From: Actinomycetota bacterium
GTDB taxonomy: Bacteria; Actinomycetota; Actinomycetes; Actinomycetales; Microbacteriaceae
Length of the DNA: 39,742 bases
Reading direction: 5' to 3'
Assembly (NCBI GenBank): GCA_009921165.1
Contig: RFYI01000008.1
Location: 1 to 39,742, forward strand
In this document: in pieces, positions 31,479 through 39,742 of the stretch
Layout: each line of letters opens with the position of its first letter
How positions within the stretch are numbered: position 1 is the stretch's first letter
The notes under the pieces: generated by a model
The model's input: the letters and a program-made list of their open reading frames with translations, nothing else
Told to the model about the DNA's origin: nothing
The model's database searches: none
Program-made: the position numbers and the translations under genes

Positions 31479-31714
31479 TCCCTAAGGAGTCGATTAGCGA
31501 AGGCCTTAGGGTCGTCTCCGGCAATCCAACAGAAGCAGAATTAGCTGCTGTTATTGCTATCTTGCAGGCTAGCCATGAGGAAGGGCTGATTGCTGCAAAG
31601 CAGAATTTTAAGAAATCAACGTCTTCATGGACTGGCAATACTTCGAACTTGAGGAGCAATTTGCGACCGGGAGTCGGACAGTGGCGAGCCCAATATCGAC
31701 CGGGGCTTGACTAA
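31475..31714 (+). CDS. Acyl-CoA carboxylase epsilon subunit-like
   Basis: [19 protein letters not shown] motif; overlaps the beta-subunit stop by 4 nt. Confidence 0.88.
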   Translation: MIPKESISEGLRVVSGNPTEAELAAVIAILQASHEEGLIAAKQNFKKSTSSWTGNTSNLRSNLRPGVGQWRAQYRPGLD

Positions 31715-31725
31715 ACAGCACTAGA

Positions 31726-31757
31726 TTTATCTTGAAGTTATTCTCTATCAAGATAAA
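31726..31757. promoter_or_regulatory. Perfect 10-bp inverted repeat overlapping the Shine-Dalgarno region of the DUF885 gene
   Basis: TTTATCTTGA (31726-31735) / TCAAGATAAA (31748-31757), 12-nt spacer; the right arm runs into AAAGGA (31755-31760) before ATG 31767. Confidence 0.55.
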
Positions 31758-31766
31758 GGAATCGCA

Positions 31767-33431
31767 ATGTCGCGTGAACAATCCAAACTAGATTTACTGG
31801 CCGAAGACTGGGTAAAAACTCTAGTTGACCTGTCCCCTGAGTTTGCAACCTACGCAGGTTTCAAAGTTGGCGAAGACAGGTTAGAAGATACCAGTCCTGA
31901 AGCTGCAGCCCATTTCAACAAGCTTGAAAAAGAAACCTTAGCCAAAGTTGAAGCAACTGAAATTCAAGACGATGTCGATAACGTCACGAAAATCGCAATG
32001 ATGTCAACTCTCAAATTAAGTGGTGAGCTCTACGACACAGGAATGTGGCGAAGAAACCTTAATCCAATTGCTTCACCTGCTCAAGGCATCAGAGATATTT
32101 TTGATCTCAGTCCAACTGCAACTGAAGAGAACTGGGAAAACCTGTCAAAGCGTATGCTTGCGGTTGATGGTGCTGTCGATGGATACATCGCAACATTGCG
32201 TGAAGGTATTAAGCACAACGACACCCCTGCAATCAGGCAGATTACCATCGCGCTCAACCAAGCAGAGCAACTGCAAGCACCTGATGGTTTCTTCAGAAAG
32301 TTTGCGGCTAATGCTAAGGCTGAGGATAAGGAACTTTCTGCAGCACTAAAAGCTGAACTAGCTTCCTCTGCTGAAGTTGCAACTGCTGGTTATGCAAAAC
32401 TTGCGCAGTTCTTCAAAGAAGAATTACTTCCTGCGGGCAATAAAGAAGATGCCATTGGTCGTGAACGATACCAACTGCTAAGTGCAAGTTTCTTAGGTAA
32501 GCGTGTGGACCTCGATGAAACTTACGAGTGGGGAATAGAAGAGCTCGCTCGAGTTGTTGCAGAACAAAATGCTGTCGCAAACGAAATAAAGCCAGGCGCA
32601 ACTGTTCAAGAAGCTATCGAAGTTTTGGATAATGACCCGAAGCGCAAACTGCATGGCACAGCAGAACTTCAGGCATGGATGCAAAAACTTAGCGATGCAG
32701 CTATTGATAAACTTAGTGGCACACACTTCGATATCGCAGAGCCTCTAAGAAAACTTGAGTGCATGATTGCACCAACTCAGCACGGTGGCATTTATTACAC
32801 CAGCCCAACCGATGACTTCTCAAGACCTGGAAGAATGTGGTGGTCAGTGCCTGTTGGTGTCACCGAGTTTGACACCTGGCGTGAGACCACAACTGTCTAC
32901 CACGAGGGTGTTCCAGGCCATCACCTGCAGGTTGCACAGAATGTATATAACAAGGCAGATCTAAACTCTTGGCGAAGACTAGTCTCATGGTCGTCCGGTC
33001 ACGGTGAGGGCTGGGCACTATATGCCGAGCGACTAATGCAAGAACTAGGTTTCTTGGATGATCCAGGTGACCGTCTCGGAATGTTAGATGGCCAGCGCAT
33101 GCGTGCAGCACGCGTTGTGCTTGACATCGGAGTTCACCTGGGTAAACCTCGTCTTGATGGAACGGGCAAGTGGGACTTCGACTACGCGCTTGACTTCATG
33201 AGCAAGAACGTGAACATGAGCGAACAGTTCATTAACTTTGAAGTGCACCGCTACTTCGGTTGGCCAGGCCAAGCTCCTGCATACAAGATTGGTCAAAGAA
33301 TCTGGGAGCAGATAAGAGACGAATACAAGGCACGCCAAGGCGCTAACTTCAACATCAAAGAGTTCCACATGAAGGCTCTGAACCTAGGTGGAATTGGATT
33401 GGATACACTAGAGAAAGCTTTGCTGGGATAA
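31767..33431 (+). CDS. DUF885-family protein (putative zinc metallopeptidase-like)
   Basis: VYHEGVPGHHLQVAQNVYN, SGHGEGWALYAERLMQELGFLDDPGDRLGML, NFEVHRYFGWPGQAPAYKIGQ. Confidence 0.93.
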   Translation: MSREQSKLDLLAEDWVKTLVDLSPEFATYAGFKVGEDRLEDTSPEAAAHFNKLEKETLAKVEATEIQDDVDNVTKIAMMSTLKLSGELYDTGMWRRNLNPIASPAQGIRDIFDLSPTATEENWENLSKRMLAVDGAVDGYIATLREGIKHNDTPAIRQITIALNQAEQLQAPDGFFRKFAANAKAEDKELSAALKAELASSAEVATAGYAKLAQFFKEELLPAGNKEDAIGRERYQLLSASFLGKRVDLDETYEWGIEELARVVAEQNAVANEIKPGATVQEAIEVLDNDPKRKLHGTAELQAWMQKLSDAAIDKLSGTHFDIAEPLRKLECMIAPTQHGGIYYTSPTDDFSRPGRMWWSVPVGVTEFDTWRETTTVYHEGVPGHHLQVAQNVYNKADLNSWRRLVSWSSGHGEGWALYAERLMQELGFLDDPGDRLGMLDGQRMRAARVVLDIGVHLGKPRLDGTGKWDFDYALDFMSKNVNMSEQFINFEVHRYFGWPGQAPAYKIGQRIWEQIRDEYKARQGANFNIKEFHMKALNLGGIGLDTLEKALLG

Positions 33432-33447
33432 AAGTGAAGGCTGTGCG

Positions 33448-33475
33448 ACGGCTCCTCTTGAAAAAGAGGAGCCGT
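33448..33475 (+). terminator. Strong hairpin after the DUF885 gene (terminator-like but without a T-tract)
   Basis: ACGGCTCCTCTT (33448-33459) GAAA AAGAGGAGCCGT (33464-33475): perfect 12-bp stem with GNRA tetraloop. Confidence 0.6.
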
Positions 33476-33486
33476 TACACATTTAA

Positions 33487-33650
33487 GCCTGTCCCCTTAA
33501 GTGGGGACTAAAACACAGCTAACATTTTTGGCAGATTAGACCTGTTGGAGTCTAGTTTTATTTCAACAGGTGAATCGAAGATCTTAAGGGGATTGATTCG
33601 GTTCATTTCCAGGGGACGGGCCAGGGGTTAGTGATAACCCTTAGGCCCGT
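33487..33650 (+). ncRNA. Candidate structured noncoding RNA
   Basis: Multiple compatible or alternative helices: GTCCCC/GGGGAC (33491-33496/33503-33508), ACCTGTTG/CAACAGGT (33540-33547/33564-33571), GAATCGA/TTGATTC (33572-33578/33593-33599), ACGGGCC-AGGGGTTA-GTGA-TAACCCTT-a-GGCCCGT (33616-33650), and a long-range GCCTGTCCCCT/AGGGGACGGGC (33487-33497/33611-33621). Confidence 0.45.
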
Positions 33651-33670
33651 TGGGGGTTTAAGGGGGATAA

Positions 33671-34636
33671 CTAACTAAGGCGCAAAGAAACCAGAGGTTT
33701 CGCAACCCCAGGTAAAGTAGCAACAACGGTAATTCTGAACGTCTCACCTCTAGGGCTTCTTATTGTCACGCGACCTTCAGTGATTGGTTGTAATTCGGCT
33801 ATCACCTTACTCAAAAGAGATTCGAGATCCTCCCGGCTCAACTCCCCCACTCCGCCCTCATCTAATAGAGAAACTTCCACCCCAAGACTTCTAAGTCTTA
33901 AGAGTTCAGATCGCATGGCTGGCGTGAGCAACCCCCTACCTCGAATCTCATCACGCAAGGACGATTCAAGTAATCTTGCTGATTGCTTAGACTCAGCGCT
34001 TAGCGGGGCTTTATTTTCAGCAATTAGAGTCAACATCGGCACAGAACTAGCAAGCACTTGCTTCAACCTTGAAGTTCGTTCAGCTTTGGCTGCTTCCAGA
34101 GCGGTGATAGAAGCTAATGCTTTAGCTTCACGCTCACGATACTTTTCTGATTCTTTATTAGCCCTTTGAATCCCTCTTGAGACACCGAGTCCAGCTAATA
34201 CAAAAACTAATGACCCGGCCAAGCCAGCGGTGATTAGGGAGTATGGACCATAAACAAAGACCACTTGCCCTATTAGAACTAATAACCCAGCGATTGCAAA
34301 GGTACGTTTCTGCCTCACAGCAGTGGCTGTTAGCACAACAGTTGTTCCCATGACCATCCAGGCACCGATATCATCGCTAGAAATAACAACTCTCTGAAAA
34401 ATCACTAGTGCTGGTATCGCAAAGGATGCCAATAGATTCGCAATAGCTTGACCAATTGGCAGACTCAATCCTCGGTATAGAGCGAGTGTCGGTATCGCAA
34501 CCGAGAAGTAAATGGCAAGCGCCATGATTTCGTAGAACCGATTCTGAATTCCTGGAATTAGAAGAGACTGAACCGGAAGATAACAGACATAGACAATTGG
34601 TATTAGTGATGCTACCCAGCGTTTTATGGAGATCAC
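33671..34636 (-). CDS. Multi-TM protein with degenerate histidine-kinase-like cytoplasmic region
   Basis: Six or so TM segments, coiled coil, then SARLLESSLRDEIRGRGLLTPAMRSELLRLRSLGVEVSLLDEGG; no conserved phospho-His or DxGxG; adjacent to a true kinase. Confidence 0.65.
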   Translation of the reverse strand: MISIKRWVASLIPIVYVCYLPVQSLLIPGIQNRFYEIMALAIYFSVAIPTLALYRGLSLPIGQAIANLLASFAIPALVIFQRVVISSDDIGAWMVMGTTVVLTATAVRQKRTFAIAGLLVLIGQVVFVYGPYSLITAGLAGSLVFVLAGLGVSRGIQRANKESEKYREREAKALASITALEAAKAERTSRLKQVLASSVPMLTLIAENKAPLSAESKQSARLLESSLRDEIRGRGLLTPAMRSELLRLRSLGVEVSLLDEGGVGELSREDLESLLSKVIAELQPITEGRVTIRSPRGETFRITVVATLPGVAKPLVSLRLS

Positions 34637-35808
34637 TTTTTACTCCACTCCAGAACCACAGTTGCCCCTTGCCCGGGAGCTGAGACGATGTGAGTTCTTC
34701 CACCGACACTTTGCACTCGGCCAATGATGGAGTTTCTGATGCCTAGCCGTCCTTTAGGAACCCGGTTTGGTCTGAATCCTTTCCCGTTGTCCTTCAACAC
34801 AAGTTTCAACTCATCGTTCGAGGCTTTTAGAATAAGCTCACGTTTGGCTTTGAGCCCGGCATGCATCTGCGAGTTGTGTAATGCCTGCAACATGGCTTCA
34901 GTCAGCGCGGCTGATGTCTCGTGGCTTACTGCGAAATGAGTTTGGCACTCTTTTCTGGCTTCAATATCGGGATCAAGCCGCTTGGCTGCAGCGATGATTG
35001 AGTCAAATAAGTCCCCACATAGCACCGGAGCCGACACTTCACCTGAGAGCTCCAGATTTGCTAGTCTGTCCAAAGCATTCGCTGCTAGGTCAGCGACTAA
35101 TCGAGAATCAGTCTCAGACTTCGAATTGGCCGCGCTTATAAGTGCCGTCAAAACGCTGTCATGGATCAGCGCATCTAATCGTTGCCGTTCATTGCTTTCA
35201 GCTTCAGCCTTGGCTTCAAGCACTGCTACCTGAATTGCTTCGGCGTTTGCCATATCGGTTTTGTTTGCCGCACTTCTTAACATCAAAACGATAACTGCGA
35301 TCGAACTATTAGTGAGAACTGTGAATAGGGCATCTGTAAGTGTTTGTGTGAAGGTATGGGATCCACCGATAGGTAGAGAAAATATAAACTGTGTTCCGAT
35401 GGAAAGCAATACAAAGTATGTGATGGTCCAACGTAACCGAAAGCTAATTGCAGCCGCTACCCACCCGGTATCGAAGGCCCACCATAAAAAAGGATAGAAA
35501 CTTCCATCATGTGTTGGGACTTCTTTGATCATCAGTGGCCAAGCAGCCAAGAGAATGAACATGTATAGGGCATGGATTCGAAGATAAATATAGCTAGCGC
35601 TGCCAAACCAGAAAGTATAGGTAAAGGCTGCTGTGGTTGCCCAAAGAATGCTCACCAAGATCCAAGACAAAGGTTGAGCTAAATATTGTGCTTGATTGGA
35701 ATAGTTCAAACCGCTTTCAACGCTTAGCAACACTGATGCAGCAGCTAACGCTCTACCAATCAGGCGATTTATTCGAGCGGTAGCGAAGGTAGCTTGTGTG
35801 TTAGTCAT
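34633..35808 (-). CDS. Sensor histidine kinase, HisKA_3/NarX-LiaS-like
   Basis: TM segments, NERQRLDALIHDSVLTALISA, TEAMLQALHNSQMHAG, LKDNGKGFRPNRVPKGRLGIRNSI. Confidence 0.88.
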   Translation of the reverse strand: MTNTQATFATARINRLIGRALAAASVLLSVESGLNYSNQAQYLAQPLSWILVSILWATTAAFTYTFWFGSASYIYLRIHALYMFILLAAWPLMIKEVPTHDGSFYPFLWWAFDTGWVAAAISFRLRWTITYFVLLSIGTQFIFSLPIGGSHTFTQTLTDALFTVLTNSSIAVIVLMLRSAANKTDMANAEAIQVAVLEAKAEAESNERQRLDALIHDSVLTALISAANSKSETDSRLVADLAANALDRLANLELSGEVSAPVLCGDLFDSIIAAAKRLDPDIEARKECQTHFAVSHETSAALTEAMLQALHNSQMHAGLKAKRELILKASNDELKLVLKDNGKGFRPNRVPKGRLGIRNSIIGRVQSVGGRTHIVSAPGQGATVVLEWSKK

Positions 35809-36467
35809 TAGATTAGGTCAGTTCCCATATATCCATCTTCGAGTAATCTCATTAGCAATTCAGATTTACCCGGGGCAGGCCTACCGACTTTTGAATACTT
35901 CTCCCTTACGCGATCGATGTGTTCTTTGACTGTGTATTTACTAAGTTTCAATTCATAAGCGACTGACTTCAAAGTCATGCCTGATGCATACAGTCGCAGT
36001 ACTTCCAGCTCTCGGTCGGTCAGTTTTGCTTTGAACTCTTGGTCACTATCTATGGCTGCGATAGTTTCTGCAGTATTTACTTTTATACCGTTAGCCACCA
36101 AGTGGATACATTCAAATAATTCCTTCATCTGCTGACTCTTAGTCACCAATGCTGCAGCCCCTTCAACTAGAGCGGCTTTAACCTGCGCCTTTCGATCTGC
36201 AATTGAAAAAATAAGAACTTCAGTTCCATAGTCAATCAACTTCCTAACGTTATGACTAGGTTCACTACCGTCAGCAAGAGACAGATCAAGTACTACAACC
36301 TGAGGTTTTTTCTTCAATTTACGAAGCAGTTCATCAACGGTCGGAGCATGCGAGATAAGTTCAAAACCATGTTCCAGACAAGCTCCAGCAAAGCCAAGTC
36401 TGATGGCCTCATGGTCATCGACTATGGCTACCTTTATCGGCTTAGCCTTTGTTCCCGTATTACTCAC
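35808..36467 (-). CDS. NarL/LuxR-family response regulator
   Basis: VAIVDDHEAIRLG, VVVLDLSLADGS, LTDRELEVLRLYASGMTLKSVAYELKLSKYTVKEHIDRVREKY. Confidence 0.93.
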   Translation of the reverse strand: MSNTGTKAKPIKVAIVDDHEAIRLGFAGACLEHGFELISHAPTVDELLRKLKKKPQVVVLDLSLADGSEPSHNVRKLIDYGTEVLIFSIADRKAQVKAALVEGAAALVTKSQQMKELFECIHLVANGIKVNTAETIAAIDSDQEFKAKLTDRELEVLRLYASGMTLKSVAYELKLSKYTVKEHIDRVREKYSKVGRPAPGKSELLMRLLEDGYMGTDLI

Positions 36468-37672
36468 CGAACCAGACTAACCACTGTTTCAAAGTGGTGG
36501 GTGTGTGGAAATAGGTCAAATGCCTTGATACTTGCAATCTTGTAACCTGCGCCAGTCAGTGGCTTTAGATCTCTCACCAAAGCTATTGGATCGCAAGCAA
36601 CATAAACCAAGTGATCAGGAGCTAAAGTAATCAACCTCTCAATCACATGTTTACCAGCGCCTGATCTTGGTGGGTCCATGATTATTGTGCTCTTTGCAGG
36701 CAGTGCTCCAGCTGAAGCTAATTGGTCTAAGAAGCGCTCAGTTGGAGTTGCAATGGATTTAGCACCCTTGATATCTATCAAGTTACGTCTGGCATCTTCA
36801 GCCGCTGTTTTAGAAGCCTCAACAGTTGTGATCTTGATATCCAACCCATATGCGGCAGCCAGGGCACCACTGAACAATCCGACTCCACCGTAAAGGTCAT
36901 AATTCTGAGCATCTTTAGTAAAGCCAGCAGCTTTAGTAACTGCAACTACTTCTTCAGCGAGAAGATTGGCAGCTTCTCTATGAACCTGCCAGAACGCTCC
37001 AGCTGATAGGCGGAATGTTCGACCCCCTGCACGCTCTAAAAACTTCTCTTCACCTTTGAGTTTCTTATCGATAGTCCACTGTGTTTGACCTGTGCTTGAT
37101 GCGGCAATTTCAATCTTTTTGACATCTTGCCAATTCTTTAGGTGCAGTCCTAGTTCCTGAATATCCGGAACTGCTAGTGGCAGAGTCTTTACTCGAACTA
37201 CTTCATGAGTTCTTTCTTTGTAAGGACCAACATCGCCATCTTCATTGACATGAAGTTGCACGCGGGTGCGATAACCCAAACCATTTCGTTCATCATCCCC
37301 TGGGGCTGCAAGAACAGGAACTCGCATTTCAATTCCAGCAAAGCGCTGTAAGCCTTCTTCTAAGACATCTGCTTTTAGTTCTCTTTGACGAGAAAGACTT
37401 ATGTGACCAAACTCTGCGCCACCTGCCTCTTCAGCATTTTTCCAAAAGTGTTTTACACGATCAGGGGAAGCAGTAATAATTTCAACCGGCTCTGCTCGAC
37501 AGAACGCTCCACCTTTATCTTCATAAACCCTAACCTTGGCAACTTCACCAGGGATAACGTGAGAGACAAAGACCACTCTGCCTTCATGGCGAGCTACGAA
37601 AATACCGCCATGGGCCACCTTCTCTATTTGAACTTCGATGATGTGGCCAAGCCAGTTAGTTGATTTATTCAC
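36464..37672 (-). CDS. TrmA/RumA-family class I SAM-dependent RNA methyltransferase
   Basis: TRAM-like N-terminus, YDLYGGVGLFSGALAAAYG, IIMDPPRSGAGKHVIERL, LVYVACDPIALVRDLKPL, DLFPHTHHFETVV. Confidence 0.92.
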   Translation of the reverse strand: MNKSTNWLGHIIEVQIEKVAHGGIFVARHEGRVVFVSHVIPGEVAKVRVYEDKGGAFCRAEPVEIITASPDRVKHFWKNAEEAGGAEFGHISLSRQRELKADVLEEGLQRFAGIEMRVPVLAAPGDDERNGLGYRTRVQLHVNEDGDVGPYKERTHEVVRVKTLPLAVPDIQELGLHLKNWQDVKKIEIAASSTGQTQWTIDKKLKGEEKFLERAGGRTFRLSAGAFWQVHREAANLLAEEVVAVTKAAGFTKDAQNYDLYGGVGLFSGALAAAYGLDIKITTVEASKTAAEDARRNLIDIKGAKSIATPTERFLDQLASAGALPAKSTIIMDPPRSGAGKHVIERLITLAPDHLVYVACDPIALVRDLKPLTGAGYKIASIKAFDLFPHTHHFETVVSLVR

Positions 37673-37711
37673 TGGACAAGTGTTTCACATCGGTTTCGAT
37701 AGTCTTTACCC

Positions 37712-38347
37712 GTGACCAAACTAGTTTTAGCTTCCACATCCCCAGCACGTCTTCGCTTACTCAAAGACGCCGGTATAGACCCGATAACCATCGCCCCTGG
37801 CGTTGATGAAGAACTGGTAGCCGATTTGGCTATGCAAGCAGGACAGATCGGTAATACCGCTGACCTAGTTCTCCTGTTAGCCAAAGCTAAGGCTGAAGCA
37901 GTCGTAAATCACCCTGATGCTCAAGATGCCCTAATCATCGGTTGCGATAGTTCACTAGACCTTGATGGTGAATCTCTAGGTAAACCCCATGATCCAGATG
38001 TAGCCATAGAACGCTGGAAGGCCATGAATGGCCGCTCAGGAAGGCTCTATACCGGCCATTGGCTAATTGATAACCGAGAGGTTATGACCATGCCCCCTGC
38101 CAATGGCAAGGCAACTAACACCAAAGTGCACTTCGCAGAGCTCTCAGATAGCGAGATTTTGGCCTATGTTGGCACAGGAGAACCTTTGAAAGTAGCAGGT
38201 GCTTTCACCATAGATGGCCTCGGAGGAGCCTTTATTAGGGCTATTGAAGGCGATGCTCACACCGTTGTTGGCCTTAGTTTGCCTACCCTCAGGGAGCTTT
38301 GCATAGGTTTAGGGGTAGATTACCCAAGCCTATGGCGCTCTAACTAG
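37712..38347 (+). CDS. maf: Maf-family nucleotide pyrophosphatase, GTG start
   Basis: LVLASTSPARLRLLKDAGI, GCDSSLDLDGESLGKPHD, SGRLYTGHWLID. Confidence 0.95.
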   Translation: MTKLVLASTSPARLRLLKDAGIDPITIAPGVDEELVADLAMQAGQIGNTADLVLLLAKAKAEAVVNHPDAQDALIIGCDSSLDLDGESLGKPHDPDVAIERWKAMNGRSGRLYTGHWLIDNREVMTMPPANGKATNTKVHFAELSDSEILAYVGTGEPLKVAGAFTIDGLGGAFIRAIEGDAHTVVGLSLPTLRELCIGLGVDYPSLWRSN

Positions 38348-38362
38348 GTAGGCTTAAGGCTT

Positions 38363-39742
38363 ATGACTGCCTTAAAACCAGCCAAGATAACCAAGGTTCT
38401 CATTGCTAACCGCGGTGAGATCGCCGTTCGTATCATTCGCGCAGCGAAAGATTCCGGCATTGCCTCGGTTGCAATCTATGCAGACCAAGACCGTGATGCC
38501 ATGCACACCAGGATGGCGGATGAGTCCTATTCACTCAATGGAACTACCAGTGCTGAGACATACCTGGTCATCGACAAGATTATTGAAATCGCTAAGCGCT
38601 CCGGTGCTAACGCTGTTCACCCCGGGTATGGTTTCCTTGCTGAAAATGCTTCTTTTGCTCAAGCCTGTTTGGATGCAGGTCTTATTTGGATTGGTCCATC
38701 CCCTAAAGCCATCGATCAACTAGGTGACAAGGTTTCAGCTCGACACATAGCTGAAAAAGTTGGTGCGCCGCTTGCTCCTGGGACATTGAACCCAGTTACC
38801 GGCGCTGAAGAAGTTTTAGATTTCGTTGCTAAGCACGGTTTGCCTATCGCTATCAAAGCTGCCTACGGTGGTGGTGGTCGAGGCATCAAAGTTGTTTATG
38901 AAAAAGAAGAAGTCGCTGATGCATTTGAATCTGCTACCCGTGAAGCAGTAGCTGCTTTTGGCAGAGGCGAATGTTTCGTTGAAAAGTATTTAGAAAAACC
39001 TCGTCACGTTGAGACCCAGTGTCTTGCTGATTCATTTGGCAATGTTGTCGTTGTATCAACCAGAGACTGTTCATTACAGCGCAGACACCAGAAACTTGTT
39101 GAAGAAGCACCTGCTCCTTTCCTAACTGATGATCAAGTCAAGAGACTCTATGAATCTTCAAAAGCTATCTTGAAAGAAGTTGGTTATCAAGGAGCTGGAA
39201 CCTGTGAGTTCCTAGTTGCTCAAGATGGCACCATTTCATTCCTTGAAGTAAATACTCGTTTGCAGGTTGAGCACCCAGTTTCAGAAGAAGTCACTGGATT
39301 AGATCTAGTTCGTGAGCAGTTCAGAATTGCTGAAGGTGGCAAATTAGATTACGCCGACCCTGTTATCAAAGGTCACTCTTTTGAATTCCGCATCAACGGT
39401 GAAGATGCAGGCAGAAACTTCATGCCAGCACCAGGTTCTGTTCATGTCTTCAATGTTCCTGGCGGACCTGGTGTTCGTGTTGACACCGGTGTTGAAGCAG
39501 GTTCAGAGATCTCTGGTTCATTCGATTCGATGATTGCCAAGCTAATCGTCACTGGCGCTACCCGTGAACAAGCACTTGAGCGCTCAAGAAGAGCTCTTGC
39601 CGAGATGCACATCGAAGGCATGCCAACAGTTCTTCCGTTCCACAGAAAGATTGTGAACGACCCAGCTTTTATAGGTTCTAAAGGAAAGTTCGGAATCTAT
39701 ACCCGTTGGATTGAAACCGAATGGAATAACGATGTTGAACCT
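38363..39742 (+). CDS. Acyl-CoA carboxylase alpha subunit (biotin carboxylase part), truncated by the window edge
   Basis: Read in frame from ATG 38363: [32 protein letters not shown] ... [17 protein letters not shown] ... [22 protein letters not shown]. Not in the ORF track because it is open at the 3' edge. Confidence 0.96.
   Translation, partial: MTALKPAKITKVLIANRGEIAVRIIRAAKDSGIASVAIYADQDRDAMHTRMADESYSLNGTTSAETYLVIDKIIEIAKRSGANAVHPGYGFLAENASFAQACLDAGLIWIGPSPKAIDQLGDKVSARHIAEKVGAPLAPGTLNPVTGAEEVLDFVAKHGLPIAIKAAYGGGGRGIKVVYEKEEVADAFESATREAVAAFGRGECFVEKYLEKPRHVETQCLADSFGNVVVVSTRDCSLQRRHQKLVEEAPAPFLTDDQVKRLYESSKAILKEVGYQGAGTCEFLVAQDGTISFLEVNTRLQVEHPVSEEVTGLDLVREQFRIAEGGKLDYADPVIKGHSFEFRINGEDAGRNFMPAPGSVHVFNVPGGPGVRVDTGVEAGSEISGSFDSMIAKLIVTGATREQALERSRRALAEMHIEGMPTVLPFHRKIVNDPAFIGSKGKFGIYTRWIETEWNNDVEP

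Noticed and set aside
33571-33612. tRNA/tmRNA T-loop-like sequence GGTTCATTTCC in the structured intergenic region
   Set aside because: Flanking bases do not form the required 5-bp T-stem and no acceptor/CCA pairing was found.
34377-34724. 115-aa minus-strand ORF overlapping the kinase/pseudokinase junction
   Set aside because: Alternate frame over two well-supported coding sequences; Ser-rich composition typical of a shadow frame.
38403-38723. 106-aa plus-strand ORF and the opposing 38531-38719 ORF
   Set aside because: Wrong frames over the acyl-CoA carboxylase alpha subunit, which reads clearly from ATG 38363 to the window end.
1-39742. CRISPR arrays, defence systems, transposons, integrases, prophage genes
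   Set aside because: No direct-repeat arrays, terminal inverted repeats with transposase, or recognisable defence/mobile proteins were seen; the window is largely syntenic core genome.

Overview
The window is a low-GC actinobacterial chromosome segment. Gene content and order resemble Micrococcales/Microbacteriaceae; this placement is inferred from protein content only. It closely follows the conserved actinobacterial secA-comF-mtrBA-ahcY-manB ... whiB2-manA ... LCP-purEK-PH-birA-accDE-maf-accA3 block. I see no CRISPR array, transposon, prophage, rRNA or tRNA. Most of it is ordinary core genome. The observations I consider most worth following up are: (1) a roughly 200-nt intergenic region (33448-33650) with many mutually consistent helices, GNRA tetraloops, plus-strand-only G-U pairs and a possible kissing loop, which looks like an unannotated structured RNA; (2) two adjacent ORFs (23231-24955 and 22243-23217, minus) that look like one frameshifted secreted repeat/LysM protein, judged by repeat register across the frame boundary; (3) a translationally coupled methyltransferase / LuxR-type regulator / histidine kinase / degenerate histidine-kinase-like operon; (4) loss of lpqB, hpf and DUF3499-type genes from their usual slots; (5) several regulatory inverted repeats and a divergent promoter pair with palindromic -35 elements. 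All homology statements come from reading motifs by eye; no database search was run.
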